NCBI RefSeq assembly: GCF_900496995.4
Contig: NC_044012.1
Span: 26,921,606-26,985,605 of the forward strand
Length of the DNA stretch: 64,000 nucleotides
From: Aquila chrysaetos chrysaetos
Lineage: Eukaryota > Chordata > Aves > Accipitriformes > Accipitridae
Direction of reading: 5' to 3'
The position numbers and the translations under genes were made by a program. Positions 38,201 through 53,500 of this stretch are shown piece after piece (position 1 is the stretch's first letter; the number at the start of each line of letters is the position of its first letter). The notes under the pieces are model-generated. The model was not told the origin of the DNA. It did no database searches and worked only from the letters and a program-made list of their open reading frames with translations.

Positions 38201-41200
38201 TATGCCACCCCAGGCAGTGCAGCTGCAGCAGAAACGCCTCCGTGCCCTCTCAACTGTGTAAGAATCTCAGCCCAGGAGTATAAAAGCACAACCCACCAGC
38301 CATCTCCACGGCCCAAAGTGGGGTGCAGCTCCTGGGAGCAGAGGGGAACCCCAGATCTCACTGGCAGGAAGGCTGCCCCACATAGCACCAATGCCTCAGG
38401 GCACCCAAGGCCCACACTTACTTCCCTGAGCTGCAGAGGCAGTTCACAGACTTCTCTGCATCAGCCATGCCAGCCCCTGAGAGCCACTGCTGTACCTTTG
38501 GCCAGAGACAGCCCCTTTGATTTAGGGCTAGCAGGTGCCTCCATTGCTCTCACCCTTGGGTCCCTCTACTTCCCCAACCCGCCAGCCCGCCGGGTGACAC
38601 GTACATTTAAGTAATCTTGCCTCTGGTTCTTTTTTATTTTCTCTAAAATGGCCAGGTTTTCCTTCCCAATGCCTTCATCCTCTGTCTTCTTCCCATCTGC
38701 CGGCTCTTCCTCTTTCATCTCATAGTGGTCCAAGTCCTCAGTGTCCTGGGAAATGGAGAGGAGAACTGGTAGAGACAAGTCTTCACTCCTCCCTGCTGGA
38801 AGTACTGTGGATGGAAGCTGCCCTGAACCAGGAAGGATTCCCAGTGCAACTCTCCAGTTGTCCCAACTCTCCGCAGTAAGTCCCAAGCCCTGATCCAAGG
38901 CACAAATGTGGCAGAGGACACAAGGCCTGGGCATGCTCAGTGAAGAAACTTCAGCCACTGGGCCCCTGCCGCCCTCCTGTACCAAAGCCAGCGGGCAGAG
39001 CGGCACACTTCCCCTTCCAGAATTAAATTGGGCTCATATAGGCTCTTTGTTTGCTGGATTCTTCCCTGCCAGCTCTCACACCTGTTTATAATTAGCCATT
39101 AATCTTATATATGCTCCCCAACGAGCCCCATGCAACTGAAGGGCACTTGAATCAAAGCATGCACGTGGCTCAAACAGCCCCGTGCCACATTTCTGGATGG
39201 CTGGAACAACTTGCAGACACTCGGCACAGTGCTGCTGGGCTGTGTTGTTTCCTCTTCACGAGCAAAAAAACCAACACAAACACAGGTCACTGGTATGTGA
39301 AGGAGACCCTCACACAAAAAATTCAGTGGCGCAGGATGTTTTCCTCTCAAAAAGATGTGATGTTTCACAGGGTGTCTGGAGGCTCCTTGTAAATCAGCTC
39401 AGCTCCCCCCGACGCTCTCCCCCCAGCAGAGGCTCTGCCCCTCATCCCTTTCCACAACACTCGTCAGGCTGATGTGTACAAGACCCCGATGTTAATAACC
39501 AGTAAAAACCAGTCGCAGCAATCAGGGGCCACTGCAGAGATCTCTTGCCATGCACAGTGGCTACTGCACTCAGGGTTCAGCTACCCGGAAGCTGCCTGCA
39601 AATGGCTGTGGGTACACACAGCTCCAGTGCTGGTATTAATTCCTCTGAACAAGTGTTTACTTCGGCCTCTCCAAGCTAGCTGCTGCTATTCTGGATGAGC
39701 AGCATTTTTGGAAAGGCTTTGACATTTTTAGACTGTCACATAGGAAAATAGATCCTCCTAGAAAATCCCTCGAGTGGATTAACCTGCATAATGCATCTCC
39801 GCACCAGGGCATGGCTCTGCTGCCCTGCTCTTCTGACAGCCCAGCAAATCCAACTGCTCAGCAAGAAACCTTTGCTCTAAGTGAAAGCGTTGTCCCTGCA
39901 CAATGATGCATGGTGTTAGCAGAAAGCATGAGGGGGAATGCTCAGTTCCCAAGGATTTCTTTTCCAGTCCACAGGAGCGGGAGGACTCTCAGACCACAAA
40001 TTTGCCACAAAGCAGCAAGTTTGCAGATATGCGAGGTTACGCTGGCACCAGTTTAAGCCTCCTCATTTTCTCCGGGGACCGTGGTGAACGACATCCTTGA
40101 TTTAGCAAGCTATTAACTTTGCGAAAACCCCAACAAGTGCCAGGCATGCTGCTGCTAAGTGACCTGCCCCCAGATTCTGCAGTGCTGCTGACTTGGTGCC
40201 CATGCCTCTCACACCCCAGAAGCGTGCAAGGCATCACTAAACGTCACCATGGAGATTCAAGATTATTCCACCCACTTCTAGAGATCTCTAAACCGCAAAC
40301 AAAACAACCAGAGCCTGTGGGTTTTGCAGCATGATATTCTCAGCCTGCAGTGAAGTATGGCTGACTCTGCCACTCCTGCCAATTAGCTCGCTCACACGCT
40401 CAGCCATCCTACCTAATCCTCTCTGTGGGAGTTCCATTTTCATGGTGTGATTTCCCTGCCAGCAATGGCAACCGGAAAATCCCACCGCTCGTGTGTAAAT
40501 TTCAGGCTCTAGAGCACAGCAGTGTGAGCCGAGAGAGAAATTGTCCAAGGGGCTCCACTCTCAGCTTGTCTGCATGCCTTTGGAGGCCATGGCTACGCCT
40601 CTCGGCTGCTGCAGTCCCCTGGTTTGTGAACACATCACTCCCATCCATGGCTCAGGACCTGGGTCCCCAGCAGCGAAACACTGAGAACAATCAAGCCTTT
40701 GAGCCAAATAGCAGGCTCTTCCCTGTCTGTACTCCACAAGCTCCTCCCAGACACAATCCCTGTGCCCTTGCACCTTTCAGCAGGCATCTCCCTGTGCTCA
40801 GCTCTCCGGTGTACTTCCTCATACGGCAAGGCGGCACTTACCTCTGGCATCTCTTCGTCTTCCTCTTCAGAGGACACCTCTTCCTGTGTGCTCTGCAGGG
40901 ACAAAAGGACAGAGACGAAGACTGCACTGTCAGCTTCCTGTGGCAAGGCTCTCCTGCCTTCCCAGACCCTTCCGAGGCAAGGCTAAACAGGGATTTACAA
41001 GCAGAACCAAGTTAAAAGCAGAGTGAAGCCAAGAACCTTTACAGGAAACTACACCAGACGCCCAATAGAGCAGGCTGGCATCACCCAGGACAGGAATCCA
41101 GCCCAGGGAGAAGAGATGAACACCTCGCCTGCTGCATTCCTCCTTCAGGGATTAGGAAGCCTCAGCCTCTAAAGCAAACTCCAGGGAACCCGTTTTATGA

Positions 41201-43437
41201 GCTTAAAAAGTCTCCTCCCGAGTCACTCACCTGTTCTGCTGGCAGAGGCTGGTCCAGCATTTCAACATCTGGATGTTGGGGGAGGTTGTAGAGTTTGCAC
41301 AGGTCAGAGATTATTCGCTTCAGGTGCTGCAAAAGCTGTCCAGAAATCAGACAAGTGTGAGAGAAGCGCAGAGACCCTTACGCCAAGCTAAGCCTCAGCT
41401 TAGCTGCCATACTTTCCCTCACAAACGAGCGAGCAAATGCCCAGAGGCTGCCCCTTCCTGCTCCAAGCAGCAGTGGACATGGGGGAAAAAAATCACACCC
41501 CAGCATCAAATTCAAAAGAAGACAGAACTGCTCATCGCAAATTTCCTGAACCCTTATGAGACCAGACGTACCCCCTGCCTCAGGTGGTTGGAGGCACGCA
41601 GCAAGGATTTTACCCTCCCGAAGCAGCCAGCCTCTCGCCACCTCTCCCTTCTCCCCACACAGTGTCCCCTCACCAGCGTGCTTCCTTTCCTGACTTCCAC
41701 CAGCCTCTCCAGGATAGCTGCCAGGTTCGGATCGTCTGACTCCACAGACCATATTGGGGGAACAGCTGGATAAGACTCCTGGAGACAAGGAAAAGGTGGT
41801 GTTTGTGCTGCTGCAACTGCCTCTGTCCCACCGACGCAGCTGGCAGGGAATAGAGCAGCGAACCAGCCAGAACAGGGAGCTGCAGCCCCACATCTCCTGC
41901 AAACACATCCCTCCAGAACACAGAGATCAGCAGAACGGCCTGCAGGTGACTGCATCCACCCTCCAGGCTAATGCCGAGGCCAAGGGCAAAACAAACCCTC
42001 GCTCCAACCACGCTGTTGTGGCTCAGCACTGTGCCGCTTGCCCCCAGCCTAGGGAGAGTGGGGTGGAAGATGGAGGGTGGTGACGCTTTGGCCACCCCTT
42101 TGGTCACCAGGGCCCTTGGGGGTGGGAAAGCAGTTAAGGCAGGACACCAAGGGTGTTTTATGCTGCCCTGCAGGCCTCTTGCCTTGCCAGCTCTGGAACA
42201 GAAGTGCTGCAGGAGAAGAATCAGGCATGCACGACCCGACAGCACCCACACAGGGGCAGATGCCAAGCAGGCGCCTTTAATCCAGGGCAAAGCTGCTGAC
42301 AGCCTTTGACAATGCTCCCAAGTTGCCCCTCTGGAAAATCCCAGACACCGGTCCTGTTCAGCATCCGCACCGGGGGCTTTCCACACTCTGCCACTCCTCG
42401 TCTAGAGCTGCAACCCCAGCTGTAACTCACCATGAGAGATGGGATCTGTGCCCCATTGCAAATCTACCCTCAATCAGGATCCCCTAAAACCCAGGCGAGG
42501 ATGAGCCACAACGGACGCGAAGAGCCTGACGATGCTGAGGCCACAAGTACCTCTTCCTCCAGGCATCACCGGTCAGGGCCACCTGGGAAGTCCCCCCCCC
42601 CCCCCCCGGCAAAAAAAGCCTGGGGCAAGCAGGGAAAAGTGGTGCACAGAGTCTCACACAGGGGAGGAAAGGGCCATCGGGACGGCGAGAGCAGCCCATG
42701 TTCCCCCCGGTGCTGCCTGCGCCCACCGGTTGGACATGAAGGCTCCGGGGTTTGTTCTCCTGGTGGAGGAAGCCCCGTGGAGCTCGGGGCCCGAGCGCGG
42801 CCTGCATCCCACGCACAGGGTTCTGGGGAAGGTGGGGGGCCGGAGGCAGGTCCCCCCGTGGCCACCTGAGCCCGGCCTCAGTCCCCCCCGTGCCCCGCGG
42901 CCAGCCCCGGCCACCCCGGGGGACGGCGGGGCCCGGGCCCAGCTCCCCCCAAGCCGCATGGGCCGGGCCGGTCCCCGCAACGGCGCCGGGTTCCAACGGG
43001 CCGCAGTCGCCCAATGGCCGGCAGCCCCGGTCCCCACTCCGGTCGGCTCCCCGAAGCGGGTCGGGGTGGCCTCTCGGTCCCAAGGCCGCCCCCGCCGGTG
43101 CCCCGCCCCCCCACCCCGCCGCAGCAGGCCGGTGCCCTTCCCCGGGCCTCACCGTGATGTTGCAGTGGATGCGGACGGGCCCCGGCGGCGGCCCCCGGGA
43201 ACCGGAGGCACCGGCGCGGGCTCCGGCCCCCGGGACGAACTCGCAGCTGATCTCGTCGGGGCAGGCGCTGCCGATGCGGAACCGCTCGTGGCCCCGGTGG
43301 AAGATGGACTCGAGCAGCCGCAGCTCCCGCCTCAGGATCCGCCCGGCGGGGGCCGCCGCCACCTCGGCCCCGCTCCGCCCGGGCCCCCCCGCCGCCGCCT
43401 GCGACCCCGCCGCCTCCTCCGCCCCCGCCCGCTGCAT
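35252..43437 (-). CDS. UBE2Q1: UBE2Q1, ubiquitin-conjugating enzyme E2 Q1
   Basis: An E2 that accepts ubiquitin from E1 and passes it to substrates. Exons from start to stop: 43153-43437, 41674-41778, 41231-41335, 40842-40892, 38605-38745, 37939-38023, 37407-37467, 36774-36864, 36614-36672, 36287-36335, 35946-36041, 35714-35780 and 35252-35283. These 13 exons give 408 residues (human 422; the Gly/Pro-rich N-terminus is shorter). Blocks: [20 protein letters not shown], the RWD-like region [19 protein letters not shown], the acidic [18 protein letters not shown], and the UBC fold with the catalytic Cys in [12 protein letters not shown]; the end is [12 protein letters not shown]. The intron between exons 4 and 5 (38746-40841, 2.1 kb) and the first intron (41779-43152) show no other feature. 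Divergent from CHRNB2, with start codons 868 bp apart. Confidence 0.96.
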
Positions 43438-43695
43438 CTTCCCATGGAGGGACCCGCTCCGCCGCCGCCGCCGCCGCAGCCCCCGGAGCCGGCCCAAGAT
43501 GGCGGCGGGACGGCCCCGCTCTCCGGAAGTGACCCCTCCCGTCGCCAGCGGAAGGGGCGGGGCCTCAACCGCCGGAAGCGTTCGCGCAACCGGGCGAGGC
43601 GCCGCCGAGCCGGAAGTGACGCCAGGGAGGCGCTCCGGAAAGTGAGGGGGCGGGGCGAACGGGAGGGTCGAGCCTCGCCCCTGGTCGGGAGGGGT

Positions 43696-43723
43696 CACGT
43701 GTGGGTCACGTGTGGGTCACGTG
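43696..43723. promoter_or_regulatory. Three E-boxes at 11-bp spacing
   Basis: CACGTG occurs at 43696-43701, 43707-43712 and 43718-43723, each inside the repeated unit GGGTCACGTGT. They are likely sites for USF or MiT/TFE (CLEAR-type GTCACGTG) factors. Confidence 0.7.
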
Positions 43724-44241
43724 GTGGCCTGGGCCTGGGGGGGCACCGGCGGGGGGCGGGGGGGGCACGGTGGGGGCTGGAGCCCTGGGGGGGGCGGTGA
43801 GCGGTCCCTGAGGTCCGGGGGGGTCCCCGGGGCCCGAGACACCCTCCCCCGTGTGTGGCGGGGCCGGGGAGGGCGCTGGGGCCCGGGATCTGCCTCAGAG
43901 CTTCCCCCCCACCCACACCCCGGCCTCCGCTCCCCCCTCGGTTCCCGACCCGAGGCTCCCCCGCCCCGCTGGGACCGTGCAGGGACTGGGGGCGGCGGGG
44001 GCTGGACTCCGCTGGTGCGGAGAGTCGTGGGAGCCCCCCCCCGCGCTGCCCCCTGCTCCCCCGGTGTCCCCGGGGCGCGGCGGGGCGGAGGCGGGGGCGG
44101 CCCCGGGGCCGCTGACGGCGGCGGTGACGGCGACGGAGCGGGGAGCGCGGGGCGGCCCCGGCGCAGCGCCCGGCACCGCCTCCCGCCCGGGGCCGCCCCC
44201 CCCGGGCCGCCGCCGCCGGCTCTAGCACCGCGGAGAGCGCG

Positions 44242-44262
44242 GGCAGCACCGGGGACAGCGCC
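44242..44262 (+). promoter_or_regulatory. RE1/NRSE element for REST in CHRNB2 5' UTR
   Basis: CAGCACC, two bases, then GGACAGCGCC reproduce the canonical RE1 halves and spacing; only the two leading T of the consensus differ. It lies 44 bp before the CHRNB2 start codon. An NRSE in this gene's 5' UTR is known in mammals. Confidence 0.85.
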
Positions 44263-44305
44263 CGGGCACCGGCACCGGCAGCGGCACCGGCAGCGGGCCG
44301 CCCCC

Positions 44306-47726
<3,421 letters not shown>

Positions 47727-47872
47727 CGCCCGGGCGGCCACCCACCCTCCCCGCCGGCCCCAGGGACAGCGAGGGACCCTGACCTCGGCACCCTCTCCCA
47801 GCCACCAAGCCAGGGGCTGGCCTGTCCCAGGGCCAGAGCTGGGTGCTGGGCTCCAGGCAGCCACTGCAAACC

Positions 47873-47878
47873 AATAAA
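47873..47878 (+). terminator. CHRNB2 poly(A) signal
   Basis: AATAAA 147 bp after the CHRNB2 stop codon. Confidence 0.85.
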
Positions 47879-47894
47879 TACTCACACAGGAGGG

Positions 47895-50015
47895 GGCTGG
47901 TTCAATTTAGTGTCATTTCATCCTGCACCACTCCCCACGGGCAGGAGGGAGCAGGATGCAGCCAGGGCTGGGGTGGGCTCTGGCTCCCTATGACCAAGGG
48001 AAAAAGCCAGGGAATAATTGGCTCTGGAGGAGGAAAATCCCAATAGCTGAGGGAGGGAGCGCAGCAGCATGAAACTGGCCCCATGGGGATGCTCCTGGGC
48101 GCACCGGCTGCTCGCCGCATCTCCTCCCGCCAATGCAACAATGCACGGCCATGCAGGGCCGGGGCAGGTGCCACAGCCCCTACGGGCAGCCCCCAACCCC
48201 TGCCAGACCCCTGCACCATTCCTTCGGCTCCCAGGAGCCGGGCAGAGCCTCAGGATGCAGCAGGAACAGAGGCATGGGGAGGAGGATGGTGCTGCTCTGC
48301 TCCGGCTCCTCGAAGCAAGCGTGTGTACCAGGCAGGAGGATGCTATTTTTAGGTCCTACCTGCAGGCAGGGCTAGGGCAGCAAGTGTCGGGGGCTGCTCC
48401 AGGCTGCGACAGTGCCACTGTCCCCTGCTAAACTCCAGGCTCCGTGCACTGGAGGCAAGAGCAGCCACGAGATGAATTGTGCAGGGAAAAGGAAAATACA
48501 AATCCATTGCAACTCGAGCCCAGAGCAGCTGGCAGCCAGGCCCCCGCCACCGGTCATGCAGGGGAGCCGGTGTGCCAGGTTGGCAGCCTTGGCCAGTCCG
48601 GCAGCAGCGGCAGCACTTCCCCTGCTCTCCCTCTCCGGCAGGAATTGGCCTCATCGGGGAAAATTGAAATGGAGCGTTTGCTATAAATACCACTAATCCT
48701 TCGTGCTGGGGGGAGCGTGGCGCAGACGGGGGCTGGCAGCACACAGTGCCAGGGGAAGCCGCACGCTAGAAATTAATTTAAATCCCAGCACTTCACCAAG
48801 CCAGAGAAATCCCAGGCTGCTCCAGCTGATGCTCCTGGACCTCCTCTCAGCAGCCTGCCCCAATACTTAAATGTTAAGAGCTTTGCCCCTAAACCAGCCC
48901 TGCGTCAGGGCTTGTCCTGCTTTGTCCCACCTCTGCAGCCCCTCTGCTGTTGGTGCAGCCCTGGGTGAGTGCAGGACTGGGGGGTCCCGCTGCACCCTCG
49001 TGGGGAGTGGAGACCCACAAGTCCCAGGAGACCAGGAGGGTGCAGGGAGCACAGCAGGAGCCCCGAAAGCCCCAGGCACAGCACCCTGAGCAGCCGGCAG
49101 CATGAAGGAGGGGCTGCCACGGACGGAGGAGCCCCCAGCTCTGTCCTTGTGCCATCACTGCCACGGGGGCCCTGTTCCGTGCGCAGGGGAGCAGGATGCC
49201 AAGGCTGTTGCCACCCCTTACAGCTCTGCGCTGCAGACAGTGTCCAAGTGCCGTCTGACAGCTGCAGGCAGGGTGAGCCCATGACAGCCAGCCTTTTAGC
49301 AAGCGTTTAACCTGCTTGGCCACAGCACATCTGCCCACTGGCATCCTTTCCTGCTGCACGGGAATAGATGCACAAGCCTGAGGCACAGCCACACCCAGGG
49401 CCTTGCTCCCCAGGCTGTGCTCCCTCAGCCTCAGGACTTCTCTTCAGTTTGGGCTACACTTCCATGCTAACTGCTTTGTGGTCTCTTTGCCCAGTCTCAC
49501 TGGTGTCAACTGTCCTGTCCCAGGCAAAGCCAGCACACACTGTGCATCAGGAAAGGGGCTGCTCCAACAGCAGGCTGCTCTACAACATCTAACAAACTTG
49601 CTGTTGGATGGCAACAGCATCTTTACTTCCCACCTTCTACAAGCGCATCTGGCGTGTGGTTGAGCTCAGACATAAGCAGACACACAACATGGCCTACAGC
49701 CACCACCAGCCTCCCAAGTGACCTCCCAAGACTGGAGAATCAACACCCCATCCTAGAGACAGAGGTAGGGGAAGGAGCCAGGAGAACCCTGCCCTGTCAT
49801 TTCAGGGCACACTCAAGCCCTGTGAGGGCTCAATTCTGCCCAGTGAGCCCCTGGCTTAAGGCAAGAGGCTTAATTCACAACTGCCAGTTCTACACAGACC
49901 CATTCATTGTTTAGCAAATGATAATTCACCTCCGTTCCTCTCCAACTCCCACCCAGGGCCCCTCTTTCACTCTGCAGGAATTAACACACCCACGGCACAG
50001 AGCCAGCTAATACTA
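47895..50015. other. CHRNB2-ADAR convergent intergenic region
   Basis: About 2.1 kb of unique sequence with no recognised exon, RNA gene or mobile element. Confidence 0.6.
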
Positions 50016-50032
50016 CAGAAATTTTCTTTTTT

Positions 50033-50038
50033 TTTATT
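50033..50038 (-). terminator. ADAR poly(A) signal
   Basis: AATAAA on the minus strand inside a T-rich run of the + strand, about 515 bp beyond the ADAR stop codon. Confidence 0.75.
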
Positions 50039-50551
50039 ATTAATGCGGAATGTTACGCTGGTCCTGCTGGCATCTTGCAGAGATCAGTCCCGTGTCCCAG
50101 CTCAAACAGGCTGCCAGCCACCTTCTGACAGAGACACATAAAGCCAGCCAGTCAGCCTTTTTTTTTTTTTTTCTCAAAAGAGAAAATTTGCCTCAAAACC
50201 TGCCAGAGGGATCTGTAGTGCACGGTCCAGAGGTTTCAAGCTCACAGTCTGAGAATCCCTCTGGTTTCTTGTGCCTTCTTTTAAAAAATGAGGAGACAAA
50301 AAACATAAAAGCAAACGGGGACTGAGCCTGCCCTAGCTTAAAAAAAAGACAGTAATTTTCATGCATGTTTTAAAAAGAGAAAGGGCAGGGTCTTAGAGTA
50401 ACAAGAGCAGAGAGAGAAGGCAGCCAGGCCTACAGGGGAAACTGCTGCACACTCCAGATTCCACTTCAAAAAGAAGGTGGTGAAAGAAGGATGCAAACAC
50501 CCATGCACACGCCTGTGCACACTCACGCCCCCACACACGCAGGGTGTCTCA

Positions 50552-53500
50552 TTACGCATCAGGGAGAGAGAAATTATCTTCCTCTTGGGGTTTGCGGATC
50601 CAGCTGCCGTAGCCCATCTCTTCCAGTGTGCTGAAGAAGCACTGCTTGGCTTCTTGGTATGCCGTGGCTGCCTCCTTAGCATCTGAGTACACCGAGAGGT
50701 TCTTTAAGTCTTTGCAGTTGTTCTTGGCACATAACTGCTGGAACAGGGCAAACATTTTCCTCTTGGACACACGAGACACCTCTAGCTTCGGTCTGAGAAG
50801 GAAGACAAATGCAGCAATGAAGGACGTGATGCTCAAAAGAGCAAAGAGCAGAGGGCTCAGGGAAAACCCCACAATTGGATGCCTGCAAGATTTCTTGGCT
50901 CAGCAAGGCTTTGTTGTAGGGGCTGGGCTGGGCAATATTTTGTTTTGCTTCAAGAGCACTCGCTCACATCAGTTTGAAATGCCTCTCTCCAACCCTCCCC
51001 ACATGTAAGGTGCTGTAACAGCACAGAGTGTACTCACGACTTCAGAGCTGCCCCCCTTTCCCCAAACAGAAAAGCAGAGTCAGGAAAGGCTCTTCTTACC
51101 CATCTACTTTCCCTTTTGTGCCATCCAACACTTCAACTTCGCTTTCATCAGCAAGACACCAATTCACTGAAGACTCCTTCGTCTTGCCCGTCTGCCTTGC
51201 AGAGTCATATACGCTGACTCGCCCAACCTGCGTAAGAGGTAGGAGGGTTTCTTAACGCTGGTCCTGCTGCACGAGCTCGCTGGTAAGGGGAGCCTCTTGC
51301 CTCTTCCATCCCCTGCAGGCAGGGGTTCAGCTCATCCCAAACTCCTGAGAGCAGCAAGCCCTAGGTTCTTACTAAGCTGAAGGCTACGGGGGTGGCCTTG
51401 GTCTCCTTATTCCCAGACCAAGTCATTCCCAGTAACCCCAGGCGCTGTGGGATGACACAGAGGGGGCAGGTTTCTGGCCATTAACCTCCTGACCCAGCTG
51501 GAGAGCTTCTGCCAGGTGACCCCCCTGCAGAGCACCTTGGTGAGGCCCAAACCCAAGGGCAGAGGTGGAAGGGGGGGACAGAAGGACGAAGAGGTGCCAA
51601 GCCCGCACTACCTCAGGATGGTTAATGTGATACGGAGCCTGGAGCTTTTCCTGCAGCACATTCCCATCTCTTGCCATGCGGCAGCAGATTGCACGTGTTA
51701 AATGACCCTGACTGTACAAGTAACCTGTGAAGACAGATGTGAAGGCATTAGGAAACAGGAACGGCATGGATGATAGACAGGCCAAACCCCAAGAATCACA
51801 GCACTTCTCACAAGCTCCAGAAAGCTTACAGGCATGTGGATCAGCAACAGCTACGTGTATCCCAGGTGTGTAAGATGAAGGTTTATAGACTGCAACATTT
51901 CTCACCAAAGACACAAATGGGCAATTTTTGTCTCACCCTCCTAGATCACATGTGCCTTCTAACAATCAAGAACCTTGGAGAAAAACCCACTCCACCCACA
52001 GCATAAAATCCACAAACTCCCTTTTCACTTCCAAACAGCACAGCTCTGCCAAGAACAACATTTCAATCTGTTACTCCTACAGCCTCCACAAACAAGCTTT
52101 TCCATCACTTGGGGAAGGGAGGTTACTTGTCACTGCAGCCCAGTTCTAAGGAGCAGGGCAGCACATCCATCCCAGCCCAGAAAGGATGGCAGGTCTCATA
52201 CCAAGTGTAACAGAGCTGAGATAAACCGGTTCTATGAAGTGTGACAGCAGTGCTCCTTGCAAGCCAAGTATATTCCAGCGTAAGATTTTGTCACTGCAGG
52301 ACATGGTTCGTAACCGCTCCCCGTGCTGGATCCCATCCCACGTGGGCACAATGTCACTTGACTCCACAGGAATGGTACCTTCCCCTGCACAAGAGAGAAA
52401 AGATTTTCTGTAGAGTTAGATATTCAATAACTCAAAACCCCATCAGCAGCGGCACAAGGAACTATCTTCTATGCACAGGCATGGAGTGACCTCTGGAGTC
52501 AGTCTGTCACCAGGTTCTGGGAATATTTTAGTATCACATGAAAAAGGGAACTCAGTACTGATTACAGACAAGTCATTTTAACATGGCTGAAGCAGAATGA
52601 AATACTGCTTGAAAGGGAGGTCAGAGACATAGAAGCTTTGCAGCAAACTTCAGCTGTACTTTTGCTAGTGTGGCAGTCCAACAGACATAGTTGGGAAGGA
52701 GAAGGGACTCTCTCTAGTGCCCCCATCCCTTTCACCCACCTCCTTTGGTTCCTGAATGCTTCAAATCCCACAACAGCACCACACAGAGAGGGGTAAAGAA
52801 ACTCTGGAGCCCCAGAAAGGCTCAGAGGAGAGGACTGGAGCCACCTCACCATAGAGGGAGCAAACGCACTCACCGTTCTCCACCTTGGTCCGTAGCTTGC
52901 CTTGTTTGGGGTTCTCAAAGAGAGGCTGATGCTGGGCTGGCCCCACCACGCTTGCCTGATCGCTGCAGGATTTATCAAAGAGTGCCCCGTCTCCACAAGG
53001 TGCTGTGCTAGAAAACAAACACTCCCCAGGTTAGCGCTGACTCTCAGAAAACAGCCAGGGCCAGGGGTGCAATGGTGCCGCTGACACTGGTCACTCCCTG
53101 CACAACCCTGCACAAACCTGACGTAGAGGTGAAAGGTAACACTGCTCTTTATTTTGAATCTCTTCCCTCCCGCTGGCTCAAAAATGCTCTCTTCTGCAGA
53201 GGAAGGATTAGATGGGTCATACTTCATCAGCTCACTATAGAGAAACCTGAAAACAACATCATCACGTCAAAAGGCTGCTTTGCTCCTCAGACAAGGAGCA
53301 CTTCAATCCAACCACTGCCCATGCCCGGGACAGGCAGGGTCCCAAGCTCTGCCTCTGTTGCACCAAGTCACCTGCTCCTGCCGCATGGGAGAGCAAAGAC
53401 CAGGAGCCATGGCTGAGAATACTTGGAAGCCAATGAATAGCATTTGATGCTACAAAAAAAAGCATGAAATCAAGCAGATTTCCTGCCATGCAGAGGACAC

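Larger units (their letters stand above)
43438..44305. promoter_or_regulatory. Bidirectional UBE2Q1/CHRNB2 CpG-island promoter
   Basis: Head-to-head genes share this 868-bp GC-rich interval. The UBE2Q1 side has a YY1-type AAGATGGCGGC (about 43496), ETS-type CCGGAAGTGAC (about 43515 and 43610) and the GC box GGGGCGGGGC. The middle has three CACGTG E-boxes. The CHRNB2 side has an RE1 element. The layout suggests a housekeeping core for UBE2Q1 and a neuron-restricted one for CHRNB2. Confidence 0.65.

Noticed and set aside
42484-43698. 404-codon minus-strand frame as a longer UBE2Q1 N-terminus
   Set aside because: Before 43437 it has no ATG in good context and reads through promoter elements; after 43153 it reads intron.
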